DNA from: Pseudovibrio sp. Tun.PSC04-5.I4
Lineage (GTDB): Bacteria; Pseudomonadota; Alphaproteobacteria; Rhizobiales; Stappiaceae
Assembly: GCF_900104145.1 (NCBI RefSeq)
Contig: NZ_FNLB01000006.1
Span: forward strand, 1,819,001 to 1,883,000
Length of the DNA: 64,000 bases
Direction: 5' to 3'
The notes under the pieces were generated by a model, which was not told where the DNA came from, searched no databases, and saw nothing but the letters and a program-made list of their open reading frames with translations. This document shows, piece by piece, positions 18,335-26,700 of the stretch; position 1 is the first letter of the stretch; each line of letters starts with the position of its first letter. The position numbers were made by a program, and so were the translations under genes.

Positions 18335-18592
18335 ATGGCAGATGCAGACGGCGTTGCAGCCGATCAACTCAAAGCCTTTATCGAGCGCATTGAGCGCTTG
18401 GAAGAAGAGAAGAAGATCCTCACAGACGACATCAAAGTTGTTTACGCGGAAGCCAAAGGCAACGGCTTTGACGTGAAAGCCATGCGCAAAATTGTTTCCC
18501 TACGTAAACTCAAACCACATGACAGAGAAGAAGCAGAAGCCATCCTAGATCTCTACCTCCACGCCCTCGGCATGGCCGGACCCAGCAGCTAA
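18335..18592 (+). CDS. GapR-like DNA-binding protein (DUF2312)
   Basis: An 85-residue protein beginning MADADGVAADQLKAFIERIE, with LEEEKKILTDDIKVVYAEAK and GFDVKAMRKIVSLRKL. This is the full-length pattern of the alphaproteobacterial DUF2312/GapR family. Caulobacter GapR binds overtwisted AT-rich DNA ahead of replication and transcription. An element-encoded copy may act as an architectural protein for replication or excision; that role is inferred. It is 57 bases after the preceding gene and nearly identical to 44311-44568. Confidence 0.85.
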   Translation: MADADGVAADQLKAFIERIERLEEEKKILTDDIKVVYAEAKGNGFDVKAMRKIVSLRKLKPHDREEAEAILDLYLHALGMAGPSS

Positions 18593-18633
18593 GCCTCCTC
18601 CTCCCTCAGTAACCATGCAAGAGGAACAGACCC

Positions 18634-18855
18634 ATGAATAGCATTGATAATGACGTATTTAGTGATCGCTGCAACGTACCTCTGTTCCTCTTTAGCGAGG
18701 CAATGAAGCTGGCAGTACTGGTTGTTTTGGGTATCGGACTTCTCCATTTTGCACCCGCTCTCGATGACGAGTTAAACCAAGCCAAACTGCAGAGTATTCT
18801 CTCAAATTTTATCGCCGTTCAAGTAACCACTTTTGAAGCCCAGACCAACCATTGA
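18634..18855 (+). CDS. Small single-pass membrane protein (copy A)
   Basis: A 73-residue protein (MNSIDNDVFSDRCNVPLFLF...) with one predicted membrane segment at about 25-45 (LAVLVVLGIGLLHFAPAL). The N-terminal 20 residues match the copy in element B (44610-44828) closely, while the C-terminal part differs. Function unknown. An AAGAGGAACAG stretch precedes the ATG. Just after it, element B carries a nuclease-like/C5-MTase insertion that A lacks. Confidence 0.5.
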   Translation: MNSIDNDVFSDRCNVPLFLFSEAMKLAVLVVLGIGLLHFAPALDDELNQAKLQSILSNFIAVQVTTFEAQTNH

Positions 18856-18864
18856 GAGAGAACC

Positions 18865-19347
18865 ATGATTTCTTCTGATCAGACCATTTTAGTACGTACC
18901 CGACAGGGTATGAGCTTCAACCGGATCGCCCAGATTTATGGGGTCTCGAAGTGTCATGTCGGTGCAATCTATTCCGCTGCCAAGGGCCTCCCCGCTGCTT
19001 TCCCCGCTCCCAAACGGGAGGAAAGGCAGAGAGCAATGTGCCCCATATTCTTTGAAATGCCGCTGGATGCACAAGACATTGTGCTTGAGGTCAAGATGAA
19101 CAACGGAACATCGCTTGATGCGATCTTTCGGGCAAATAACAACAGCCCAACAGCAACGTCATCTCGCAGGCAGCTCTTTTATAATCTGGCAGACAAGCTT
19201 GGCTGGTCCGTACCCACGATAGCAACAAACACACAATACTCAGAACAATGTGTGAGAACAGCAATCAAAGAACACTGCAAGGCAAATAATCTCCCTCAGC
19301 CAGCATCATATCGGACCAGAACACGAGAGGTAAACCATGCCCTATAA
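18865..19347 (+). CDS. HTH-domain protein of the small-gene operon (copy A)
   Basis: A 160-residue protein with an HTH-like N-terminus (LVRTRQGMSFNRIAQIYGVS, KCHVGAIYSAAKG) resembling sigma-70 region 4 or resolvase-type HTHs. A second possible HTH lies near the end (GWSVPTIATNTQYSEQCVRT). DNA binding and phage-like regulation are inferred; I do not recognise a named family. The final codons overlap the start of the small frame at 19337. The copy at 47082-47570 is near-identical after its first eight or so residues. Confidence 0.55.
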   Translation: MISSDQTILVRTRQGMSFNRIAQIYGVSKCHVGAIYSAAKGLPAAFPAPKREERQRAMCPIFFEMPLDAQDIVLEVKMNNGTSLDAIFRANNNSPTATSSRRQLFYNLADKLGWSVPTIATNTQYSEQCVRTAIKEHCKANNLPQPASYRTRTREVNHAL

Positions 19348-19474
19348 TCCGGTGTTCTTGCCGCTGATTTGCTGCGTCAACCTAATGAGGATGTGGCAGA
19401 TCTGCTTGCTCAGCAGGCAACCAGTTCGCTATGGCAGCTCCTTGCAACAGGTGGACAAACAATGCCTTACATGA
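19337..19474 (+). CDS. Possible 45-aa ORF bridging two genes
   Basis: The frame from ATG 19337 (MPYNPVFLPLICC...) overlaps the end of the upstream HTH gene and the start of the next gene, whose ATGs are at 19462 and 19471. The arrangement is preserved in element B (47560-47697), with two coding changes and no stop. It may be a real coupled small protein or only a leader. No family recognised. Confidence 0.3.
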   Translation: MPYNPVFLPLICCVNLMRMWQICLLSRQPVRYGSSLQQVDKQCLT

Positions 19475-19956
19475 AAAACCGCAATACAGAGCTGTTGAAG
19501 GAGCATTTTTCCAATCTAGGCATAACACTTACGACTAGATGTGTTTACGCAATTCATATGGCGGTATTCGGTGTTGATACTCAACTTTCCGACATTGCGA
19601 ACTGGGTGATGTCGGACGACGGTGCCCGCCGGACCCCAAATCTAGGTCGAGTGTCGCTTTTGCAACTGGAAAGAGAGTTTATTAAATCGCTCCCTCAGTC
19701 CAGCAGCGTAAAACAACGAAATAGATCATCTGCAAAGTCAGCTCAATGTTGTGACTGTGCCTTTTTTGACGTTTCCTCGACATCAATGGCGGGAGGAATT
19801 TGTAGGCGACATGTACCCAGGCCGATATTGGGTGTGCAAGGTATCCAACACCACACAGGAGATTATTGCTGTCCGACTTGGCCGCAGGTAATGCCATTCG
19901 ATTTTTGCGGTGATTTCGTGATGTCGCTTGGCGTGAATTTACTTCCTGAGACATAA
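19462..19956 (+). CDS. Cysteine-rich hypothetical protein (copy A)
   Basis: A 164-residue protein (MPYMKNRNTELLKEHF...). The C-terminal half carries CCDCAFF, GGICRRH and DYCCPTW, a spacing that suggests a metal or Fe-S site. The N-terminal half has a possible HTH (DIANWVMSDDGARRTPNLGR). I preferred the ATG at 19462 over an upstream TTG, since copy B has a perfect AGGAGG before this ATG and copy A has AGGTGG. Function unknown. It lies between the HTH protein and the 68-residue gene in the operon. Confidence 0.55.
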   Translation: MPYMKNRNTELLKEHFSNLGITLTTRCVYAIHMAVFGVDTQLSDIANWVMSDDGARRTPNLGRVSLLQLEREFIKSLPQSSSVKQRNRSSAKSAQCCDCAFFDVSSTSMAGGICRRHVPRPILGVQGIQHHTGDYCCPTWPQVMPFDFCGDFVMSLGVNLLPET

Positions 19957-19964
19957 GAGGGGCC

Positions 19965-20171
19965 ATGATGAGACTGGAAACAGAAGTCAATCCTATTCAC
20001 ATCGGCATTAAGTTGACAAGGAACCCTGAAGCCTTTGCAGAAGCCCTAACAGCCATTGCAGTTAACGCCGACAGCGACCTAGCGAAAAAGGTAAAAGAGC
20101 ACGTGCCGGACGCCCTGCGTGACCGCACAGTAGATATGCTTGAAAAGCTCATGGTCGAATTTTCCACCTAA
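19965..20171 (+). CDS. Small acidic hypothetical protein (copy A)
   Basis: A 68-residue helical protein (MMRLETEVNPIHIG..., then AIAVNADSDLAKKVKEHVPD) preceded by GAGGGG. It is highly conserved with 48188-48394. No motif is recognised. It lies eight bases after the cysteine-rich gene and is probably co-transcribed toward the integrase. Confidence 0.5.
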   Translation: MMRLETEVNPIHIGIKLTRNPEAFAEALTAIAVNADSDLAKKVKEHVPDALRDRTVDMLEKLMVEFST

Positions 20172-20187
20172 ACCCAGTGGGGAGCAA

Positions 20188-20442
20188 ATGTTGAATAGCA
20201 AACCTCACCAATTAAACATTACGCCCCGCGGATTCAGTAGAGTAGCTGCAGCACTGTATATTGGTGTTTGTACTAGCTTGTTTGATGAAATGGTAATGGA
20301 GGGATTTATGCCAAAACCGCGCATTATGAACACGAAGAAAGTTTGGGACATCCGAGATCTGGACAAAGCTTTCGATGAACTTCCTTACTCAAACCACCCC
20401 ACGACATCGTCAGTCAACGATATTCCAAGGGACTTTGTGTAA
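20188..20442 (+). CDS. AlpA/excisionase-like HTH protein, element A
   Basis: An 84-residue protein with a MerR/AlpA-type winged HTH (GFSRVAAALYIGVCTSLFDE, MPKPRIMNTKKVWDIRDLDK). This family includes excisionases and integrase regulators. I took the ATG at 20188 because GGGGAG lies just upstream; the longer frame overlaps the previous gene without a ribosome site. The integrase starts two bases after its stop, so the pair is an xis/int-like unit. It is clearly diverged from the counterpart at 48684, in line with the different arm sites of the two elements. Confidence 0.7.
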   Translation: MLNSKPHQLNITPRGFSRVAAALYIGVCTSLFDEMVMEGFMPKPRIMNTKKVWDIRDLDKAFDELPYSNHPTTSSVNDIPRDFV

Positions 20443-20444
20443 CC

Positions 20445-21539
20445 ATGGCTCCGATCAAAATTCGAGGCATACACACTGAGCGGGACAGGCACGGCAAGAT
20501 ACGTCGGTATTTTCGGAAAGACAGAAAGTCACACCGCATTCGTTTAAGAGGAGAGCCGGGAACGCAAGCCTTTCTAGATGAGGTGGCCCGCGCACAGCTT
20601 GGCCTCACAAAAACAAACGAAAAAGCAAAATCTAGGAAGAGCATTTTAAAAACACAAGGTACCTTCGGGTGGCTCATAGAAGAGTATCTCAGCCGCGTTG
20701 GTTCAACTTTGGCCAAATCCACACGAGATCAAAAACGGCGTGTACTAACAACAATCAGCGATGAGACGTGCCTCAGCACTTCTGAAACTCCTTTACGGGA
20801 TATAGACTATATGGGCTTGCGCAAGGCTCACATCACAAAACTACGCGATCAAAAGGCCGACAAGCCAGAGGCCGCAAACCATCGAGTGAAGGCTCTATCC
20901 GCGCTTTTCGAATGGGCATGCGGAGAAGCTGGGCTTTCTAAATTAAACCCAGCTCATGGTGTTAAGAAATTCAAAGCAAGCAAGTCCGGCCACCACACTT
21001 GGACGCACGATGAAATGGAGCAGTTTGTCGCTCATCACAAGCCAGGTTCGAGAGCCCACCTATGTTTCTTGATCATTAGATGTACGGGTTTGCGGATATC
21101 AGATGTATCGAGACTTGGGCCAAAGCACCTTTATTGTGACCCAGAAACCGAATTACAGCATTTCAAAATAGCAACAAAGAAAAACGAGAATAACACTTCA
21201 ACGGTGATCGATATGCCTATGCTCCCACCATTAGCTGCCGCAATTAAAGGCCTCGATCATCAAGCCACATTCATAGAAACACAGTGGGGCAAACAATACT
21301 CAATCAAGGGACTAGGAAATCGCTTCAGTGATTGGTGCAATCAGGCCGGTTTGCCACATTGCGCCGCGCATGGAATCCGAAAAGCGGATGCCGTTATTGC
21401 TGCCGAACAAGGCGCAACCGCCCACGAACTCATGAGCATGTTTGGTTGGGAAAAGCTGAGCACCGCAGAGATTTATACGCGAAAAGCAGACAATAAGAAA
21501 TTGAGCAGAACAGGCTCCTCAAAGCTGCTAAGAAAGTGA
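20445..21539 (+). CDS. Tyrosine integrase of element A
   Basis: A 364-residue phage-type tyrosine recombinase. It has a divergent N-terminal arm-binding region (MAPIKIRGIHTERDRHGKIR), a core-binding domain at about 70-165, and a catalytic domain with Arg in TGLRISD (about 216), HGIR (about 308-311) and Tyr in EIYTRKA (about 343). The catalytic set looks complete. It is the last gene before the att core and is oriented toward it. Its stop codon overlaps the first GTGAGGGAT arm-type site. It integrates the element at the tRNA-like core by inference. Confidence 0.9.
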   Translation: MAPIKIRGIHTERDRHGKIRRYFRKDRKSHRIRLRGEPGTQAFLDEVARAQLGLTKTNEKAKSRKSILKTQGTFGWLIEEYLSRVGSTLAKSTRDQKRRVLTTISDETCLSTSETPLRDIDYMGLRKAHITKLRDQKADKPEAANHRVKALSALFEWACGEAGLSKLNPAHGVKKFKASKSGHHTWTHDEMEQFVAHHKPGSRAHLCFLIIRCTGLRISDVSRLGPKHLYCDPETELQHFKIATKKNENNTSTVIDMPMLPPLAAAIKGLDHQATFIETQWGKQYSIKGLGNRFSDWCNQAGLPHCAAHGIRKADAVIAAEQGATAHELMSMFGWEKLSTAEIYTRKADNKKLSRTGSSKLLRK

Positions 21540-21591
21540 GGGATTCGATCTAACTAACTCCATGTCTTCTGGTGGGTAGTTTTTCCCTCAC
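21536..21591. promoter_or_regulatory. Right arm sites of element A (GTGAGGGAT type)
   Basis: GTGAGGGAT at 21536-21544 and its near reverse complement TTCCCTCAC at 21583-21591 form an inverted pair. The last base is 38 bases before the att core. Element B has an inverted pair of a different 9-mer at almost the same offsets (50070-50126). These are read as integrase arm-binding sites. Confidence 0.6.
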
Positions 21592-21615
21592 CTCTGTCCT
21601 AACTAATTGATAAGT

Positions 21616-21831
21616 CTAAATTGCATCGCTCCGGCAGAGGCCTCCACTACACTTTTTCCCCATTGAAATCGTTGAAGAAATCCACGATAATTGACCCACA
21701 TATAAGTATGCATAATTAGGTGGGTCAAAATGTGTTCCCCATTTATTCTTTCCACTGCTATCTTGATTCATGAATAACGGGCCAATTTTTCTTCCATATT
21801 TCCCGGCAAATAGTCTCTGCCCCACTTTCAT
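21616..21831 (-). CDS. Possible small ORF spanning the att core
   Basis: A 71-residue leftward frame (MKVGQRLFAGKYGRKIGPLF...) with a good AGGAGG five bases before its ATG. It starts inside element B and reads through the left arm sites and core into element A, so its last residues depend on what lies beyond the junction. No family is recognised. It may be a truncated gene or chance. Confidence 0.25.
   Translation of the reverse strand: MKVGQRLFAGKYGRKIGPLFMNQDSSGKNKWGTHFDPPNYAYLYVGQLSWISSTISMGKKCSGGLCRSDAI
21630..21646 (+). other. att core between elements A and B (tRNA 3'-end-like)
   Basis: TCCGGCAGAGGCCTCCA occurs here and again at 50165-50181. It reads as the 3' half of a T-stem, a seven-base acceptor strand AGAGGCC, discriminator T and CCA. 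U73 together with a GGCC...GGCC acceptor would suit tRNA-Cys, though Gly is possible. The intact tRNA would lie left of element A, outside the window. Confidence 0.7.
21691..21728. promoter_or_regulatory. Left arm sites of element B (GTGGGTCAA type)
   Basis: TTGACCCAC at 21691-21699 and GTGGGTCAA at 21720-21728 are exact reverse complements, 20 bases apart, starting 44 bases after the att core. The same 9-mer pair, in opposite order, flanks the right end of element B. They are probable integrase B arm sites. Confidence 0.6.
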
Positions 21832-22174
21832 AAAGTCCTCCTGCGTAATTTATGCCGAAGAATTATCTGCCTTCTTGACGCGACTATACTGATAAACAAA
21901 GTTTGCAATGTCAGTGACTGGCGGCTGGCAAACCAAGCGGTCTATCAATGCAAGTATCTGTGTTTTCAAATGTCTGATTTTGTGGGGAGGCATAGGTTCT
22001 CACGGCACTTCATTACAATGGGGTGTATGGCAGTGGAGCTGCCTACGACTGAAGTGACTGAATGCGCAGTTGATGCAACTGATATAGTTGATCAGCTGCC
22101 GCTCTCTCCGAGCGCCAATCACAAATATAATTGCACGATATCAACGTAATCGCTGTTTCAATAACACCTCGACT
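21832..22174. other. Non-coding left end of element B
   Basis: I see no gene supported here. The stretch lies between the arm sites and the IS66 remnant and may hold further eroded IS sequence, but nothing I can identify. Confidence 0.3.
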
Positions 22175-22369
22175 TTACGAATTGTCAAAATTCCAAGGCA
22201 GAAGGTCTTTAAGCTTGTTTTGTTGTGACCTTGGGCGATTTTGGTCAGAGTATCATCCCATATAGGCGTGCGGATTTATACCGTACAGTTTGCACATCTC
22301 GATGACCGATGCGAGTATGGCCCAGTTCTGAGCACCAGCAACGTGGCCTGCAAAGAGTGAATTTTCCCG
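22175..22369 (-). pseudogene. IS66-family transposase C-terminal remnant
   Basis: Read on the minus strand with two frame changes, the sequence gives ENSLFAGHVAGAQNWAILAS, MCKLYGINPHAYMG, DDTLTKIAQGH and NKLKDLLPWNFDNS followed by a stop. This is the conserved C-terminus of IS66 transposases (NALFAG...NPHAWL...LLPWNF). It is truncated at its upstream end, where it meets an IS3 remnant. It is a relic with no function expected. Confidence 0.75.
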
Positions 22370-22442
22370 ATTTAATGCAGTTTGCCATTAATCTGGATCA
22401 CTCAAACTGTTTTCTCTTTTTGTTTATACGCGTATTCCTATT

Positions 22443-22650
22443 CGAAAATCGCGCCAATCTTTCGGGAATACGCCTTAAAGCACTTGTTGTGAACGGCTTC
22501 CTTGAGTTGCCGGGTCATCATCTGGACATCATCCTTGTTCAGCACAAGTTCCTGAGCCAATTCGCTCAAAGTCTTCTCGCCACGGATAGCAGCTAGCGCA
22601 ACTTTCGCCTAAAAAAGCAGGGCTATTATTACGCGAGGTCGTCTACTCAT
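22443..22650 (-). pseudogene. IS3-family OrfA remnant
   Basis: From the ATG at 22650 (MSRRPR...), with a frame change after about 13 codons, the minus strand reads KVALAAIRGEKTLSELAQEL and further to a TAG. This is the HTH start of an IS3-family OrfA (VALAAIRGEKTLSELAQ). The rest of the IS is missing. It lies back to back with the IS66 fragment at the left end of element B. Confidence 0.65.
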
Positions 22651-22929
22651 AGGAATCTCTTGTTCTTGATATAATGCCTAGTTCAATAGCTAAATTCACT
22701 TAGCTCAACTGTAAAAATACATAAACTAACTCTCCATAAGTATATCTTTCAATATTAGATTATAATTTTCAAGAAATATGAATTAATACTATATTAATGT
22801 TTATGTTGGTGCATGCTTAGTTACGAATGACAATTCTACTTAATATTTGTGAAAAATTACAAGTCATTATCCAGCAATATAGCATCATTAGTTTAGTTAA
22901 GTACTTGAGTGATACATGTTGGAGCAGTA
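22651..22929. other. AT-rich region upstream of the adhesin operon
   Basis: This stretch is strongly AT-rich with no gene. It must hold the promoter of the Ig-domain gene and adhesin, but I cannot pick a single -35/-10 pair with confidence. Confidence 0.35.
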
Positions 22930-23718
22930 ATGGCACAAATTGTGAATAATGCATGGCATGCTTGGTTTAAAGGGTGCGGTAAGAACGTCGCAACTCTTGA
23001 TCTACTATCCGATTTTTCAGTAATATTTTTGGGGCTTTGGCTGGTTCCAACCATAGCAGATGTTGTCGCTTTGGTTGGAACAGACTACACAACTCTACAT
23101 TCTAGTCTATGCGCACCAGATGCGCTGCCCAAAAAGATCTCGCTGGACAGTGAGTTTCGCCAATTTTTGCCATCAACTGCTATTTATAAGGACGTTCCGA
23201 TTGAGATATCGGACAGTCCTCTGGATATCCAGATAATTGGTGCACCTGCCACCACGGGGTTATCTTCTTTTGCCGCTAACATTACCTTAGCGCGAAGCGT
23301 AACCGGGTTTAGTGTGGATGACATTACTGACACCAATGGCACGGTCCCTTCCTTAACAGGGCGCCGTGTTTCTTATCGCGCACCGATTTCTCCGAATGGC
23401 TTAGGAGATGTGGCACTCAGCATACCGCCTAATGGGGCGAGCGGCACGGATGCCATACATGCTGCTAAAGACGAAGATATTGCTACCCATGACAATGCAG
23501 AGACTGGACCTGACTATTTTTATACCCAAGGTACCAGACAAGGTATAGCAACGACCGCGACCGAATTCGGATATGCGCTGGATCGAGTGCCACTTTATGG
23601 CTCTACCACTTCAGGGTTCATAGGGCAGACATCTGTCACGTATTTTACTGCTCCCGCACCACAAAACAGCACAGATCCGTTCATTGAGACCCTCACTTTT
23701 GCGGAGGCTGCTAAATGA
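22930..23718 (+). CDS. Ig-domain protein overlapping the adhesin start
   Basis: A 262-residue protein from ATG 22930, with GGAG seven bases upstream; a GTG at 22909 is the other candidate. Residues about 30-55 include a hydrophobic stretch (FSVIFLGLWLVPTIADVVAL). Residues about 115-185 form an Ig-like domain (ANITLARSVTGFSVDDITDT, GLGDVALSIPPNGASGTDAI) of the same Big_12-like kind as the adhesin's first two repeats. No clear signal peptide. Its stop overlaps the adhesin ATG as ATGA, so translation is coupled. It may be a partner of the adhesin or a detached, decayed N-terminal piece of a related one. Function unknown. Confidence 0.6.
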   Translation: MAQIVNNAWHAWFKGCGKNVATLDLLSDFSVIFLGLWLVPTIADVVALVGTDYTTLHSSLCAPDALPKKISLDSEFRQFLPSTAIYKDVPIEISDSPLDIQIIGAPATTGLSSFAANITLARSVTGFSVDDITDTNGTVPSLTGRRVSYRAPISPNGLGDVALSIPPNGASGTDAIHAAKDEDIATHDNAETGPDYFYTQGTRQGIATTATEFGYALDRVPLYGSTTSGFIGQTSVTYFTAPAPQNSTDPFIETLTFAEAAK

Positions 23719-26700
23719 AGGCTCTTTTCAAACAATATATAATTAAATGCTTTTTGCTAGTTTCCCTTGTTTTGTTGGCGGCTTCCGCTCCCGCTTCCGC
23801 TCAGGAGGTAGAGTTTATTAGAAATGGTGATTTTTCCAATGGCTCCACAGACTGGGATTTAGTGAATGTTACAGGTTCTCAACCTCCTACAGTCAGCAAC
23901 GGGATAGTCTCATTTAATTCTGGCGGTGAATCCGTTTTTGGTGATTACATAGAACAAACGTTCCTGCAGACTATTGTTTCCGGTAGTATTGTAAGTATTT
24001 CTCTGCTGCTTACTGAAACTGGAAGTCCCAGTGGCCCGGAACAATATTTTACGGTCGAACTTCGTTCACCAACTGACACGGTAGTTGATACTCGAGATTT
24101 TACAGTTACATCTCCCACATCAGTAGCAAAAAGTTATGTCGTTACATTAACAGATGACATTAATATAATTCGCATCATTAATACAGGCGCATCGGATCTC
24201 GCCCCAAATAATGACGGACAGGTTGATGACGTTTCCGTTACTGTTGATGCGCCCACCGTAACGTTGTCGGGTATCCCGGCCGCAGTAAACGCCGATCCAT
24301 TCACCGTGATCGTCACCTTTTCTGAAGATGTGACCGGCTTTGACGATCTGGCCACGGATCTGACCGTCGCCAATGGCGACCTCACCAGTATTTCCGGTGG
24401 TCCGGCCGCCTATACGGCGGAAATCACCCCGGACGGTGGCGGCGATGTGTCTCTTACTGTACCCGCAGATGCGGCCTTGGACGGATCTGGCCTAGGCAAT
24501 ACGGCCTCTGCCACCAGTACTGTACCGTTTGATGATGTTGCGCCCACCGTCACGTTATCGGGTGTTCCGGCCAATGTGAACAGCACCAATCCATTCACCG
24601 TGACCGTCACCTTCTCAAAAAATGTGACCGGCTTTGACGATCTGGTCACGGATCTGACCGTCACCAATGGCGACCTCACAGGAATTTCCGATGGTCCGGC
24701 CGCCTATACGGCGGAAATCACCCCCGATGGCAGCGGCGATCTGACTCTTACCGTGCCCGCAGATGCGGGACAGGACGTGGCTGGCAATGGCAATACGGCC
24801 TCTGCCACCAAAACTGTGCTGTTTGATGATGGGTCCGCAACCTCAGTCTCTGTCACCTCTGGAGATGCTCAAGACACAGAGTTCTCAACCGACTTTACAA
24901 ATCCACTTGTTGTCACCGTCCTTTCCAGTAGCGGTAATCCGGTTGCAGGTGTGATTGTCACCTTCACGGCGCCCTCATCCGGGGCAAGTCTGAGCACTAC
25001 CCCTCTAATGGCAACCACCAACGCCTCTGGTGTGGCCAGTTTAGACGTCACAGCAAACAGCACAGTCGGCGGTTACACAGTCAATGCCAGTGTTGTCGGT
25101 GTTGCAACAACAGCTGATTTCACTCTTACAAATAACGCCGGGGCCGCGGCGGTAATATCTGCCGACTCTGGAGGTGATCAAGCCGCAGATATCTCGTCAG
25201 ACTTTACAGATCCACTTGTTGTCACCGTCCTAGACAGCAGCGGCAATCCGGTTCATGATGTGAAAGTCACCTTCACATCTCCCTCAAGCGGGGCAAGTCT
25301 GAGCATTGTCCTTATTGACGCGGAAACCGATGCTGCCGGTGAGGCCCGTTTCAGCGACGCCACAGCAAACAGCATAGCCGGGACTTATGTGGTGGAAGCC
25401 AGTGTTGTCGGTGTTGCAACAACAGCTGATTTCACTCTTACAAATAACGCCGGGGCCGCAGCCTCAATCTCGGTCACCTCTGGGGATGCTCAAAACACAG
25501 CGATCTCAACCGCCTTCACAGATCCACTTGTTGTGGAAGTCAAGGACAGCGCCGGTAATCTGGTTCCTGATGTGGTTGTCACCTTCACGGCGCCCTCAAA
25601 CGGGGCAAGTCTGAGCTCTGACGTTCAAACAGAAACCACCGACGCTGCCGGTCAGATCAGTTTCATCGTCACAGCAAACAGCACAGTCGGCGCTTACACA
25701 GTGGAAGCCAGTGTTGTCGGTGGTGCAACAACAGCTGATTTCTCTCTGACAAATACCGTCGGGGCCGCAGCCTCAATCTCTGCCGACTCTGGGTCTCCTC
25801 AAGACGCAGTGATCTCAACCGCCTTTGCAAATCCACTTGTTGTCACCGTCCTGGACAGCGGCACAAATCCGGTTCCAAATGTGGTTGTCACCTTCACGGC
25901 GCCCTCAAACGGGGCAAGTCTGAGCTCTGACGTTCAAACAGAAACCACCGACGCTGCCGGTCAGATCAGTTTCATCGTCACAGCAAACAGCACAGTCGGC
26001 GCTTACACAGTGGAAGCCAGTGTTGTCGGTGGTGCAACAACAGCTGATTTCTCTCTGACAAATACCGTCGGGGCCGCAGCCACAATCTCTGCCGACTCTG
26101 GGTCTCCTCAAGACGCAGTGATCTCAACCGCCTTTGCAAATCCACTTGTTGTCACCGTCCTGGACAGCGGCACAAATCCGGTTCCAAATGTGGTTGTCAC
26201 CTTCACGGCGCCCTCAAACGGGGCAAGTCTGAGCTCTGACGTTCAAACAGAAACCACCGACGCTGCCGGTCAGATCAGTTTCATCGTCACAGCAAACAGC
26301 ACAGTCGGCGCTTACACAGTGGAAGCCAGTGTTGTCGGTGGTGCAACAACAGCTGATTTCTCTCTGACAAATACCGTCGGGGCCGCAGCCACAATCTCTG
26401 CCGACTCTGGGTCTCCTCAAGACGCAGTGATCTCAACCGACTTTGCAAATCCACTTGTTGTCACCGTCCTGGACAGCGGCACAAATCCGGTTCCAAATGT
26501 GGTTGTCACCTTCACGGCGCCCTCAAACGGGGCAAGTCTGAGCTCTGACGTTCAAACAGAAACCACCGACGCTGCCGGTCAGATCAGTTTCATCGTCACA
26601 GCAAACAGCACAGTCGGCGCTTACACAGTGGAAGCCAGTGTTGTCGGTGGTGCAACAACAGCTGATTTCTCTCTGACAAATACCGTCGGGGCCGCAGCCT

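Larger units (their letters stand above)
1..21646. mobile_element. Integrated element A (right part), prophage-derived, tRNA-type att site
   Basis: The right-hand portion of an integrated element whose left end lies before the window. Its order is giant adhesin, phage packaging remnants, leftward MTase-HTH-HTH-NusG operon, coiled-coil gene, divergent immunity region, rightward small-gene operon, AlpA-like protein, tyrosine integrase, then an att core at 21630-21646. The same order is repeated in element B from 22930 to 50181, often nearly base for base. No capsid, tail or terminase gene is present. The limits are inferred from the att core and from the comparison of the two copies. Confidence 0.75.

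Noticed and set aside
21536..21591. Inverted repeats near the integrase ends as rho-independent terminators
   Set aside because: The loops are about 38 bases, no U-tract follows, and the same words recur on the other side of the junctions, which fits arm sites better.
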